DNA from: Roseovarius sp. A-2
Lineage (GTDB): Bacteria; Pseudomonadota; Alphaproteobacteria; Rhodobacterales; Rhodobacteraceae
Assembly (NCBI RefSeq): GCF_002072155.1
Contig: NZ_BDIY01000004.1
Coordinates: 1 to 64,000 of the forward strand
Direction: 5' to 3'
Length of the DNA stretch: 64,000 bases
Position 1 is the stretch's first letter; the number at the start of each line of letters is the position of its first letter. Below, one piece after another: positions 55,181 to 63,420 of this stretch. The notes under the pieces are model-generated. The model was not told the origin of the DNA and made no database searches. It saw only the letters and a program-made list of their open reading frames with translations. A program made the position numbers and the translations under genes.

Positions 55181-55205
55181 CGATTGCCGATGGCTTTAGT
55201 TGCCA
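55177..55205 (-). promoter_or_regulatory. Two tandem GGC/GCC mini-hairpins, candidate ANTAR antiterminator
   Basis: Directly before the terminator the leader RNA can form TGGC-loop-GCCA (55205-55191, seven-base loop AACUAAA) and GGC-loop-GCC (55188-55177, six-base loop AAUCGA), three bases apart. The 3' arm of the second shares bases with the 5' arm of the terminator, so the structures exclude each other. ANTAR targets are two hexaloops with A at position 1 and G at position 4; here both loops begin with A but lack that G, so the match is partial. Confidence 0.45.
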
Positions 55206-55443
55206 ATGTGCTGACAGCTTGCGGGATCTGCGCCGCCCTGTCCAGTGTGTCGATGCCGATTCACCAAGCAGAACCCCGGATCTGACTGAAAATTGAGCAA
55301 AAATGGCGCGGGTAACGCGCATGATCCTCGCCGAAGTCGATCGGAATGTTCCAGGGCATTCACCCCGTCCCTTGCATCCAGCGCCCGGGGCCAGCACTGC
55401 CATCGGAAAACAGGATGGCAGTCGCCCTGCCTCGACCCCGAAG
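55181..55443 (-). promoter_or_regulatory. amiC upstream leader and promoter region
   Basis: No gene is seen between the rrf2-type gene end and amiC. The promoter of the amide operon should lie here; a TTGCTC box near 55288-55293 is the best -35-like sequence but no good -10 follows it. Readthrough from the upstream gene cannot be excluded. Confidence 0.4.
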
Positions 55444-55860
55444 TTACTCTGCGGCTGAGGGGACGAGTGCGATGTCGGCGAGTGTGGAGCGGTCGAGATC
55501 GGCGAGAAAAGTTGCCTCCGCCGCGCGCAGCCGGGTCTTGAGCCTGCAACGGCCATCGAGAGTGCAAGCCCCGCCACCTTCGCTCAGGCACTCGACCAGG
55601 GATTGCCCGTCTTCCAGCACGCGCACGACAGCGCCGAGCCGAATCTCGTCCGCCGGTCGGGCCAGCAAAGCCCCGCCTCCGCCGCCGCGACGCGTCGTGA
55701 TCAGCCCGGCGCGGGCAAGGCGCTGCATGATCTTGGCCAGATGATTTCGCGACAATCCGAATTCTTCCGAAAGCTCGGCAGTCGAGAACGAGTGCGACGG
55801 CGCACCCGCCATCCGCATCAACATGCGTAAGCCGTAATCGGTGAAAGAGGTGAGACGCAT
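55444..55860 (-). CDS. Rrf2 family Fe-S transcriptional regulator (NsrR-like)
   Basis: A 138-residue Rrf2 regulator. The winged helix is at the N-terminus (MRLTSFTDYGLRMLM, SRNHLAKIMQRLARAGLI). Three cysteines, Cys91, Cys99 and Cys105 (C-x7-C-x5-C), would hold an Fe-S cluster. The overall pattern (GAVVRVLEDGQSLVEC and CRLKTRLRAAEATFLADL) is most like the nitric-oxide sensor NsrR, although the C-x7-C-x5-C spacing is also that of the iron sensor RirA. The start at 55860 gives the standard beginning. Targets are not identified here. Confidence 0.88.
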   Translation of the reverse strand: MRLTSFTDYGLRMLMRMAGAPSHSFSTAELSEEFGLSRNHLAKIMQRLARAGLITTRRGGGGGALLARPADEIRLGAVVRVLEDGQSLVECLSEGGGACTLDGRCRLKTRLRAAEATFLADLDRSTLADIALVPSAAE

Positions 55861-55881
55861 GATCGCTGGTTCCTCTGCCTT

Positions 55882-55890
55882 ATGCAACTT
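55882..55890 (-). promoter_or_regulatory. Candidate NsrR-type half site upstream of the rrf2-type gene
   Basis: AAGTTGCAT on the minus strand resembles one half of the NsrR operator (AAGNTGYATTT). It lies about 22-30 bases upstream of the start codon, suitable for autoregulation. No second half with proper spacing is obvious. Confidence 0.3.
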
Positions 55891-56061
55891 CACAATACCA
55901 GTTAACATGATCGGCACCAGCAATAACACTGTCGCAGCCATGTCGCGGGGCGACAGCTCTTGACGCGGGATCGAGACACGATCCGTCACGCGCCCCCGCC
56001 ACGGTGACGGGCAGTCAGATTGCGACACATTCGAATAGGGCCAACAGGTTCGTTCCGGTCA

Positions 56062-56463
56062 CTACGGTCCCGTCAGTTTCCGGTGCAGACAATTCTCCAA
56101 CAGGCGCGAGACATCATTGTCGAACCCGTTCCACGGCAAGCTGCCACAGCATGTGATCGAACCGACCGAAAAGACCGAGCCGCCCCTTTGCAGGTCGAAA
56201 CAGATCAGATCCGCATGTTTTGTGTCTTCCTTGGTTCCGCCGGTCAGGAACCCGATTTCGCAGGTCATGACGGTGAAGATGCCGAACACCACCGGATCGA
56301 CGCCGAGGCTGGTCACCAGCGGAAAGAACACCGCCGTAAAGATGATGATCTGCCGGATGCTCGCCAGCGGGAACGGCTCGGACGCCGTCCAAGCCGCCTG
56401 CGCCATCAGCGTCAGGGCGATATCGGCGATCAAGACGCCCGCCTTGGCGGCCGCCCGCATCAC
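56062..56463 (-). pseudogene. Fragment of a TRAP transporter large permease (DctM-like)
   Basis: An open frame of 133 codons whose middle part (roughly 56235-56395, IIIFTAVFFPLVTSLGVDPVVFG and MTCEIGFLTGG) matches the C-terminal region of DctM-type TRAP permeases. A full DctM has about 430 residues and twelve helices, so over two thirds are missing, and the tail after GGTKEDTK does not look like DctM. It abuts the LysR remnant on the other strand. Confidence 0.65.
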
Positions 56464-56465
56464 GG

Positions 56466-57057
56466 CGTCTCAACTTCAGGAGTTGCGGGACGACAAGCTC
56501 GATATCGGATTTGTCATCAGGCCGGTGCGTCAGCCGGGGGGGGGCACAGCCGCGTTGTGCAGGCCGACCGTCCCATCTGCATCGTGCCGGAGGGTCGCCG
56601 GCTAGCCTCGCGCGCCTCGGTTACGCTTGCGAATCTGGCGGATGAGGATTTCGAGCACGGCCCCGCCGAGGCCTGGGCATATTTCTACGATTACCTGTTT
56701 TCGCTGTGCCGCAAGGCGGGCTTTCAGCCGCACATCGTCCAGGAGGCATGCGATTCCATCGGCATTCCCGGTCTGGTCTCCTGCGGGATGGGCATCACCA
56801 TCCTGACCGAAAGCATCTGCAATGTCGCGACTGGGCGGCTGGTGCCCTTGCCGATCAGCGACATCGCCGAGGTCATGGTGACGGAAGCGGTCTGGGCTTC
56901 CGAAAACCTGCGGCTCCCGACACAGCACTTCGTCGATGTTCTGGAGACCCATGACGGGCATCGAGGGAAGCACCCGTCGCAGGAGCTGCAGGCCAATTGG
57001 CCCCGACCCGTCATAGACGTCCGGAAACGCCCCGCTTCGGGGCGTGCTGTGCGGTGA
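56466..57057 (+). pseudogene. LysR-type regulator remnant with frameshift at a G9 tract
   Basis: The C-terminal effector-binding domain of a LysR regulator is recognisable in two frames. The first part reads LQELRDDKLDIGFVIRP (to about 56535); the second continues as RVVQADRPICIVPEG to IGIPGLVSCGMGITILTESI and ends near 57057. The frame changes at a run of nine Gs (56536-56544). The N-terminal helix-turn-helix half is missing. A hairpin ACGCCCCG-CTT-CGGGGCGT (57027-57045) lies at the end. Confidence 0.75.
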
Positions 57058-57440
57058 CAGTCGGACAAGCCGCCACCGCGCAGGAGACTGCCGCGTTCAG
57101 AATGCGACGTGGGGTCGCGCGTGGCCGAATCGCGCGTGCGTCGTGTCGGATGGCGGATGAGAGCCCAACGTGTGCATGACGGCACGGTGGAGCGGTCGGC
57201 AATGTTGGCCTTGAGCGGACCTTGGCCCTTATGCCTCTGCGCGGAATCAAGGCCGTAAGGCCGCCGCGCATCGCCGTGCCGCCCCCGGCGCGGCGATGCA
57301 CGGCCCAGTCCAACTGACCGCTTCAGGCCATCATCAAACGCAAGGATATTTCGGCAATCGACCGCAAACTCTGCATCGCAACCACACCAGACGCCCCATC
57401 TGCCCTTGCTAACCCCGCGCCACCGCGCCAATTTGCGGCC
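57058..57440. other. Intergenic region after the decayed genes
   Basis: A 383-base stretch with no recognisable gene. Open frames here show no family resemblance. A GC-rich inverted repeat lies near 57267-57296 (CATCGCCG and CGGCGATG). It presumably contains the promoter of the DUF3429 gene; no clear promoter was found. Confidence 0.4.
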
Positions 57441-57896
57441 ATGTTCCAGACCATCCCGCGCGCCCCGCTGATACTTGGCCTTGCCGGTCTCCTGCCCTTT
57501 CTCTGGGGGGCGCTGACCGTGCTTCTCCCCGAACTCGGCCTGTGGACGGCGCAGACCGTCGGCCCGCGCTTTGCCGGGCCTTACGTGATGCTTTTTTATG
57601 GCTCGGTGGTCCTCTCGTTCATGTCCGGCGTGCTCTGGGGGTTTGCCACAAAGGCCACTGGCCTCCTCGCCACCACCGGCTACGCGCTCTCGGTGATCCC
57701 CGCGCTCTGGGCGTTCTTCATGACCGGCGGCGGGCCGGTCTCGGCGGGGACGAGCCTGATCTTCGGCTTTGCCGGGCTGTTGGCCCTGGATCTGCAATTC
57801 GCCCGCTGGGGTCTTGCGCCCGCATGGTGGATGCCGCTACGGCTCTTGCTCAGCGCCGTGGTGATCGCGTGCCTCGCGGTCGGCGTCTTTATCTGA
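57441..57896 (+). CDS. DUF3429 domain membrane protein
   Basis: A 151-residue protein with about five hydrophobic helices and short loops. The pattern IPRAPLILGLAGLLPF at the N-terminus, YGSVVLSFMSGVLWGFATK in the middle and the DLQFARWGLAP segment match the DUF3429 family, which has no assigned function. It is nine bases upstream of a GST gene and likely cotranscribed. Confidence 0.85.
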   Translation: MFQTIPRAPLILGLAGLLPFLWGALTVLLPELGLWTAQTVGPRFAGPYVMLFYGSVVLSFMSGVLWGFATKATGLLATTGYALSVIPALWAFFMTGGGPVSAGTSLIFGFAGLLALDLQFARWGLAPAWWMPLRLLLSAVVIACLAVGVFI

Positions 57897-57905
57897 GGGC
57901 CAAAC

Positions 57906-58523
57906 ATGAACGATCTGACGCTCTATTCGATGCCCTCCTCGGGCAACAGCTACAAGGTGCGGCTCTTGCTGGCGCTCGAAGGGCGGGCCTATACTCATGT
58001 GCCGATCGAGACCAACACCCCCGAACTGACCGAGGCCAAGGCGGCGGGGCATCTGCCACTCGGCAAGCTGCCCGCGCTGCATCTGGGGGGTGGCACGATC
58101 CTGACGGAATCGAACGCGATTCTTTGGTATCTGGGTGCGAGCACTGGCTGGGTGCCCGAGGATGCGCTGGAACAGGCGCAGATGCTCGCCTGGATGTTCT
58201 TCGAGCAGAACCGGCACGAGCCGGTCGTCGCCATGCGCGCCTCGCTCGCGACCTATCCGCATCTGGCACATGAGGCCACGCCCGAGCGTATGGCCGAATT
58301 GCTGGATCAGGGCCACGCGATCCTTGCGCTTATGGAAGAAGCGCTCGATGGGCAGGACTGGTTCTGCGGCCCCTCCCCCACGCTCGCCGATATCGCGCTT
58401 TATGCCTACACCCACACCGCCGGAACGCGCGGCGGCTTTGACATGGGCCGCTTTCCGCGCCTCACCGCGTGGTGCGCCCGCGTGGCAGCGCTACCGGGTT
58501 ACGTTGGGCTCACGGATGGCTGA
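57906..58523 (+). CDS. Glutathione S-transferase family protein
   Basis: A 205-residue protein with an N-terminal thioredoxin-fold domain ([21 protein letters not shown]; the Ser-rich MPSSGNS loop is the glutathione activation site) with [24 protein letters not shown], and an all-helical C-terminal domain ([12 protein letters not shown]). It probably conjugates or reduces with glutathione; the substrate is unknown. Its end overlaps rnhA by eight bases. Confidence 0.92.
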   Translation: MNDLTLYSMPSSGNSYKVRLLLALEGRAYTHVPIETNTPELTEAKAAGHLPLGKLPALHLGGGTILTESNAILWYLGASTGWVPEDALEQAQMLAWMFFEQNRHEPVVAMRASLATYPHLAHEATPERMAELLDQGHAILALMEEALDGQDWFCGPSPTLADIALYAYTHTAGTRGGFDMGRFPRLTAWCARVAALPGYVGLTDG

Positions 58524-58983
58524 TCTCTTCGCCTATACCGACGGTGCCTGCTCGGGCAATCCCGGCCCGGGCGGTTGGGGCGTTCTGATGCGCGCCATGG
58601 CAGGCGATGCCATCGTCAAGGAACGCGAGCTTTCGGGCGGCGAGGCCGACACCACCAATAACCGGATGGAGCTTCTGGCGGCGATCCATGCGCTGGAGGC
58701 GCTCTCGAAACCCTCGGCCATCACCATCGTCACCGACAGCGCCTATGTGAAGAACGGAATCACCGGCTGGATGCATGGCTGGAAGCGCAACGGCTGGAAA
58801 ACCGCCGCCAAGAAACCGGTCAAGAATGTCGAGCTGTGGCAGCGTCTGGACGAGGCGCAGAAACGCCACGACGTGACCTGGCAATGGGTCAAGGGCCACG
58901 CGGGCCACCCCGAGAACGAGCGCGCGGATGAGCTTGCCCGCGCGGGTATGGCCCCGTTCAAGCCGGGCAAAGCCGGGGTATGA
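58516..58983 (+). CDS. rnhA: Ribonuclease HI
   Basis: A 155-residue RNase HI that cleaves RNA in RNA-DNA hybrids. The catalytic acidic residues appear in [30 protein letters not shown] and NERADELA (Asp-Glu-Asp-Asp), with the His of [10 protein letters not shown]. Length and order are normal. The start overlaps the GST gene and the stop overlaps the next start (ATGA). Confidence 0.98.
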   Translation: MADLFAYTDGACSGNPGPGGWGVLMRAMAGDAIVKERELSGGEADTTNNRMELLAAIHALEALSKPSAITIVTDSAYVKNGITGWMHGWKRNGWKTAAKKPVKNVELWQRLDEAQKRHDVTWQWVKGHAGHPENERADELARAGMAPFKPGKAGV

Positions 58984-59603
58984 GCGCGCTCATCCTGCTC
59001 GATTACGCCTCGGTGCTGATCTTTGCGCTGACCGGCGCGCTCGTCGCCTCGCGCCAGCAACTGGATATCGTGGGCTTTGCCTTTCTCGCGTGCCTGACGG
59101 CGGTGGGCGGCGGCACGCTGCGCGACGTATTGCTGGATCGCAACCCGGTGTTCTGGATGGGCAATGCCGATTACATCCTGATCGCCTGCGCCGCGGCGCT
59201 CACGGTCTTTTTCACCGCCCATCTGGTCGAGAGCCGCTATCGCTGGCTCCTGTGGCTCGACAGTTTCGCCCTCGCCGTCGCTGTGCCCGCGGGTGTCAGC
59301 GCGGCCATGGCGATGCGCCAGACCGAGGTAATCGTGGTGCTGATGGGCATGGTCACCGGCTGCATGGGCGGGCTGATGCGCGACGTGGTGGTGGGCGAGG
59401 TCCCGCTGGTGCTGAAACAGGGCGAACTTTATGTCTCGGCGGCTTTCGCCGGCGCGCTCGGGGCGGTGGTGGCGGCGCGCGTCACCGACGACCTGCTCGT
59501 GATCCTTTGCATCTGCGCCGCGCTCACATGGGCCCTGCGCGCAGGCTCGCTCGCCTTCGGCTGGCGACTGCCGGTCTACCGCGCGCGCCCGCCACGCATG
59601 TAA
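58980..59603 (+). CDS. Trimeric intracellular cation (TRIC) channel family protein
   Basis: A 207-residue integral membrane protein of the TRIC/UPF0126 family with seven predicted helices and two internal repeats. The glycine-rich motifs [18 protein letters not shown] and its second-half counterpart [14 protein letters not shown] are diagnostic. Prokaryotic members form potassium-permeable trimers. It is coupled to rnhA by an ATGA overlap and ends five bases before the convergent membrane-protein gene. Confidence 0.9.
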   Translation: MSALILLDYASVLIFALTGALVASRQQLDIVGFAFLACLTAVGGGTLRDVLLDRNPVFWMGNADYILIACAAALTVFFTAHLVESRYRWLLWLDSFALAVAVPAGVSAAMAMRQTEVIVVLMGMVTGCMGGLMRDVVVGEVPLVLKQGELYVSAAFAGALGAVVAARVTDDLLVILCICAALTWALRAGSLAFGWRLPVYRARPPRM

Positions 59604-59607
59604 GGCG

Positions 59608-59847
59608 TCACTTGCGACCCAGATACATCCGGTACAACCAGATCAGCAGTAACGAGCCCAGCACCGCGCCGATCAGCCCCCCCAACAGCCCGGTCACCAT
59701 CAGCAACACCCGGATCACAACCCCGCCAATGAGCGCCCCCGCAATGCCGATCATCACGGTCTGCACCACCCCGGCCTCGATCCGCATCAGCCGGGTCGCG
59801 AGGAACCCCGCCGCCGCCCCGATGATGATCAGATAGACCACGCCCAT
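59608..59847 (-). CDS. GlsB/YeaQ/YmgE-like small membrane protein
   Basis: A 79-residue protein with three hydrophobic glycine-rich segments (GVVYLIIIGAAAGFLATRLMR, IGIAGALIGGVVI, LGGLIGAVLGSLLLIWLYR). The layout is that of the GlsB/YeaQ/YmgE family of stress-associated membrane proteins. It follows another small membrane protein gene by three bases. Confidence 0.75.
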   Translation of the reverse strand: MGVVYLIIIGAAAGFLATRLMRIEAGVVQTVMIGIAGALIGGVVIRVLLMVTGLLGGLIGAVLGSLLLIWLYRMYLGRK

Positions 59848-59850
59848 GAC

Positions 59851-60093
59851 TTACCTCCGCTTGCGCCAATGGGTCGGCACGATGATCAATGCCCCGACCG
59901 AGGACAGTATCGCATCAATCCCAGGCGCGCCAAAGCGGATGCCGAACATGATGCGGATGAAATAGAACAGGAACGCGCCGCCAATGCAGATGATAATCGA
60001 CGGGAGATAGCCGTTGCGGGTAAAGCCGCTTTTCTCGCTGACATAGCCGACGATGCCCGCGATCACCACCGTGCCGAAAAGTTGCAGGAACAT
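59851..60093 (-). CDS. Small membrane protein, uncharacterised
   Basis: An 80-residue protein with two membrane helices (LFGTVVIAGIVGYVSE and PSIIICIGGAFLFYFIRI) and a third weaker segment near SSVGALIIVPTHW. It is similar in size and layout to its neighbour but without its glycine pattern. It begins four bases after the fmt stop, so it is probably the fourth gene of the def-fmt operon. No function is known to me. Confidence 0.7.
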   Translation of the reverse strand: MFLQLFGTVVIAGIVGYVSEKSGFTRNGYLPSIIICIGGAFLFYFIRIMFGIRFGAPGIDAILSSVGALIIVPTHWRKRR

Positions 60094-60097
60094 CGCG

Positions 60098-61006
60098 TCA
60101 CTCCAATCGGCTGCCGCGCGGCCATGCCATGCCACGCAGGAACTCGGGCCCATCCTGCGCCGCACGGCCCGCGCGTTGCAAGCGCAAAAGCCGCACCGCG
60201 CCCCGCCCGCAGGCAACCGTTGCCGCATCGTCCAGCACCTCGCCCGGCGCGCCCTCTCCCTCGGCCACGCGCGCGGCCAGCAGCTTCACCCGCTCCTCGC
60301 CCGCCATGCACCAGGCACCGGGAAAGGGCGACAGGCCGCGAATGCGACGGTCCACCTCCTGCGCGTCAAGGCTCCAGTCCACCCGCGCCTCGGCCTTGTC
60401 GATCTTGGCGGCATAGGTCACGCCCGCCTCGGGCTGCGGTTGCGGCGTCAACCCGTCCAGCCGCTCCAGCGCCTCGACAATCAGCTTTGCCCCCAACCCC
60501 GACAGCCGGTCATGCAACTGCCCCGTGGTCTCGGCCTCGCCGATCTGCACCGGCGCGCGCAGCAGCACCGGCCCGGTATCGAGCCCCGCCTCCATCCGCA
60601 TGATGCAGATGCCGGTCTCGGTATCACCCGCCATGATCGCGCGGTGAATGGGGGCTGCCCCGCGCCAGCGCGGCAGGAGGCTTGCGTGGATATTCAGGCA
60701 CCCCTTGGCGGGCGCATCCAGCACCGCCTGCGGCAGAATGAGGCCATAAGCCACCACCACCGCCACATCCGCCCCAAGGGCCGCAACTGCCGCCTGTTCC
60801 GCTGCTCCCTTCAGGCTCACCGGGTGGCGCACGGTCATGCCCAACGCCTCGGCCCGCGCCTGCACTGGGCCGGGACGGTCCTTCTTGCCCCGTCCCGCCG
60901 GGCGCGGCGGCTGGCAATAGACGGCCACCACCTCGTGCCCGGCCTCGACCAGCGCATCGAGCACCGGCACCGAGAAATCGGGCGTTCCCATGAAAATCAC
61001 GCGCAT
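60098..61006 (-). CDS. fmt: Methionyl-tRNA formyltransferase
   Basis: A 302-residue enzyme that formylates initiator Met-tRNA. The formyl-THF pocket motif [21 protein letters not shown] contains the Asn-His of the catalytic centre, with the Asp supplied by DTETGICIM. The C-terminal tRNA-binding OB-fold domain is present. The gene follows two deformylase-family genes, the usual partner of formylation. Confidence 0.98.
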   Translation of the reverse strand: MRVIFMGTPDFSVPVLDALVEAGHEVVAVYCQPPRPAGRGKKDRPGPVQARAEALGMTVRHPVSLKGAAEQAAVAALGADVAVVVAYGLILPQAVLDAPAKGCLNIHASLLPRWRGAAPIHRAIMAGDTETGICIMRMEAGLDTGPVLLRAPVQIGEAETTGQLHDRLSGLGAKLIVEALERLDGLTPQPQPEAGVTYAAKIDKAEARVDWSLDAQEVDRRIRGLSPFPGAWCMAGEERVKLLAARVAEGEGAPGEVLDDAATVACGRGAVRLLRLQRAGRAAQDGPEFLRGMAWPRGSRLE

Positions 61007-61064
61007 CCTGCCCCCTTCACCGTTCCCAAAATACTCAAATCCGACCGCGCCACAGGCGATGCGC

Positions 61065-61559
61065 TCAGACCCTCTTGCGCGCCCGCCTCAGCAGCATGTC
61101 CCGCTTGACCCGGCCCAGCCGGTCGAAATACATCCGCCCCTGCAAATGGTCGATCTGGTGTTGCACGGACGTGGCCCATAACCCCACGAAATCGCGCTCC
61201 TCGACCTCGCCGTTCTCATTGAGAAACCGCACCGTCACCGCGCGTGGCCGCACGATCACCGCCGAGACGCCGGGCAGGCAGGGGCTGGCCTCCTGATGCT
61301 CGCGCAAATGCACGCTGGCATGCAACACCTCGGGATTGGCCATGCGCACCGCCTGACCGCGTGCGTCGCTCGCATCGACCACCGCCAGCGCCTGCATCTC
61401 GCCCAGTTGGGTTGCGGCGAGGCCCACGCCCGGCATCGCTTCCATCACCGCAATCATCTCGTCCCACAGGCGATGCGTGTCCTCGGTGATCTCCGGCACC
61501 GGCGCGGCGGGCGTTCTAAGCCGACGGTCGGGCCAGCGCAAGACAGACCGCAGGCTCAC
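61065..61559 (-). CDS. Peptide deformylase paralogue with altered metal site (HQIDH)
   Basis: A 164-residue deformylase-fold protein. Motif 1 is intact ([10 protein letters not shown]). Motif 2, normally EGCLS, reads ASPCLPG, keeping Cys94 but losing its surroundings. Motif 3, normally HEIDH, reads His134-Gln135-Ile-Asp-His138, so the catalytic Glu is replaced by Gln. The metal could still bind through Cys and two His but hydrolysis should be strongly impaired. It is coupled to the true def (ATGA) and sits before fmt. A regulatory or different role is possible. Confidence 0.9.
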   Translation of the reverse strand: MSLRSVLRWPDRRLRTPAAPVPEITEDTHRLWDEMIAVMEAMPGVGLAATQLGEMQALAVVDASDARGQAVRMANPEVLHASVHLREHQEASPCLPGVSAVIVRPRAVTVRFLNENGEVEERDFVGLWATSVQHQIDHLQGRMYFDRLGRVKRDMLLRRARKRV

Positions 61560-62074
61560 GCGCGCGCCTGCTCGCGCTTGAGCTTTTGCATGCGCCGGGT
61601 GATCATCTGCCGTCGCATCGCGCCGAGGTAGTCGATGAAGAGCTTGCCGTTCAGGTGGTCGATCTCATGCTGCACGCAGGTCGCCCAGAGCCCGTCGAAG
61701 GTCTCGTTCTGTTCGTTGCCGTTCCGGTCGATCCAGCGCACATCGACCAGTTTGGGCCGCGTCACCTCGGCATATTGGTCGGGGATCGACAGGCAGCCCT
61801 CCTCATAGGTGTTGGTTTCGTCCGACGACGCCACCACGTCGGGGTTGAACATCACCAGCGGGCGCGGCGCCTCGCCCTCGTCCTTGACGCAGTCGAGCAC
61901 GATCAGGCGGCGCGTCACGCCGACCTGCGGCGCGGCAAGGCCAATGCCCGGCGCGTCATACATGGTTTCCAGCATGTCGTCGGCCAACTGGCGCAGATCG
62001 TCGCTGAGATCGGAGACAGGCGTGCAGACCTTTTTCAGGCGCGGGTCGGGGTGGATCAGGATCGGGCGTTTCAT
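61556..62074 (-). CDS. def: Peptide deformylase
   Basis: A 172-residue iron-dependent deformylase that removes the formyl group from nascent proteins. All three motifs are canonical: GIGLAAPQVG, EEGCLS (Cys94) and QHEIDHLNG (His136, Glu137, His140). The start at 62074 gives the usual MKRPILIHPDP beginning. It is the first gene of the def, def-like, fmt operon and its stop overlaps the paralogue start. Confidence 0.98.
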   Translation of the reverse strand: MKRPILIHPDPRLKKVCTPVSDLSDDLRQLADDMLETMYDAPGIGLAAPQVGVTRRLIVLDCVKDEGEAPRPLVMFNPDVVASSDETNTYEEGCLSIPDQYAEVTRPKLVDVRWIDRNGNEQNETFDGLWATCVQHEIDHLNGKLFIDYLGAMRRQMITRRMQKLKREQARA

Positions 62075-62170
62075 GGCGCTTGACTTAGGCGATCGGCGCA
62101 CAATCCGCAACGGTCTTGCGCCCGGCGTGCATTCGTCTAGCCTGCGCCGCGACATCCCAAGGAGAGCCCC

Positions 62171-63340
62171 ATGAATTTCGACGAGATCATCGACCGCCGC
62201 GGCACCCATTCCGACAAGTGGGACATGATGCAAACCAAATACGGTATCTCACCGCAGGACGGGATCGCGATGTGGGTGGCCGACATGGATTTCCGCCCGC
62301 CCGCCTGCGTGACCAAGGCGATTGAGGGCATGGCCCGGCACGGCATCTACGGCTATTACGGCGATGACCGGGGCTACCGCGCCGCGATCCAGTGGTGGAT
62401 GGCCGAGCGGCATGGCTGGCAGATAGAGCCAGAGTGGATCTTCACCACACATGGTCTGGTGAACGGCACCGCGATGTGCGTCGATACCTATACCGAGCCG
62501 GGCGATGCCGTGGTGCTCTTCACGCCCGTCTACCACGCCTTTGCGCGGGTGATCAACGCCGCCGGGCGCGAGGTGCGGGAATGCCCGCTGGTCAACCACG
62601 GTGGCCGTTACGAGATGGATTTCGCCGCCTATGACGCCCAGATGACCGGCAATGAACGGATGCTGATCCTGTGCTCGCCGCATAACCCAGGCGGTCGGGT
62701 CTGGAGCCACGCCGAATTGCAGGGCGTCGCCGATTTCGCCCGAAGGCACGATCTGATCCTCGTCTCGGACGAGATCCATCACGATCTGGTCATGCCCGGC
62801 CACCGCCATATCCCGATGGCGCATATCGAGGGCACTAGCGACCGGCTGGTGATGATGACCGCCACCACCAAGACATTCAACATCGCGGGCGCGCATCTGG
62901 GCAATGTGATCATCGCCGATGACGCGCTGCGCGCGCGCTTTGCCACGCGGATGGCGGCGATGGGGCTGTCGCCCAATTCCTTCGGCCTCTCCATGGCCGA
63001 GGCCGCCTATTCCCCCGAGGGCGCGGCCTGGGTCGATGCGCTCTGCGCCTATCTCGACGGGACACGAACGATATTCGACGCGGGCATGAACGCCATTCCC
63101 GGCGTCAAATCCATGCCGCTGGAGGCCACCTATCTGGCATGGGTGGATTTCTCCGGTACGGGCATGGAGGCCGCCGAATTCACCCGCCGGGTGGAACAGG
63201 AGGCGCGCATCTGCGTCAATCATGGCCCCACATTCGGCACCGGCGGCGAAACCTTCCTTCGGTTCAACATCGCCACCCCCCGCGCGCGCGTGGCCGAGGC
63301 GGTGGAGCGCTTGCAGGCGGCGTTTGCGGACTTGCAGTAG
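62171..63340 (+). CDS. patB: PatB/MalY-type aminotransferase (putative C-S beta-lyase)
   Basis: A 389-residue fold-type I PLP enzyme of the PatB/MalY group. It has the start pattern FDEIIDRRGTHSDKWD, the WVADMDFRPP motif, the substrate loop YGYYGDDRGYR and the PLP lysine in TATTKTFNIAGAHLGN. Members cleave cystathionine and other S-alkyl cysteines to pyruvate, ammonia and thiol. It is divergent from def across 96 bases. Confidence 0.93.
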   Translation: MNFDEIIDRRGTHSDKWDMMQTKYGISPQDGIAMWVADMDFRPPACVTKAIEGMARHGIYGYYGDDRGYRAAIQWWMAERHGWQIEPEWIFTTHGLVNGTAMCVDTYTEPGDAVVLFTPVYHAFARVINAAGREVRECPLVNHGGRYEMDFAAYDAQMTGNERMLILCSPHNPGGRVWSHAELQGVADFARRHDLILVSDEIHHDLVMPGHRHIPMAHIEGTSDRLVMMTATTKTFNIAGAHLGNVIIADDALRARFATRMAAMGLSPNSFGLSMAEAAYSPEGAAWVDALCAYLDGTRTIFDAGMNAIPGVKSMPLEATYLAWVDFSGTGMEAAEFTRRVEQEARICVNHGPTFGTGGETFLRFNIATPRARVAEAVERLQAAFADLQ

Positions 63341-63354
63341 GGGTTTGCTCGGTC

Positions 63355-63409
63355 ATCCTCGGGCGTGACCCGAGGATCTCTTGACCGCCCCCCCGGGTCA
63401 CGCCCAGGG
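63355..63409. repeat. Palindromic intergenic repeat element of alphaproteobacteria
   Basis: ATCCTCGGG (63355-63363) and CCCGAGGAT (63369-63377) form a perfect nine-base hairpin around CGTGA, followed by an imperfect second copy with CCCGGGTCACGCCCAGGG (63393-63410). The core resembles the widespread CATCCTCGGGCTTGACCCGAGGATC family of dispersed elements, often between convergent genes, as here. It might help end transcription of both flanking genes. Confidence 0.65.
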
Positions 63410-63420
63410 ATAATGCCGCT

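Noticed and set aside
55252..55293. A sigma-70 promoter for amiC built on TTGCTC.
   Set aside because: No acceptable -10 box at 15-19 bases downstream; recorded only as a weak hint in the leader entry.
57058..57440. A possible further gene remnant with Arg-rich open frames between LysR and DUF3429.
   Set aside because: No recognisable homology in either strand, so it is treated as non-coding.
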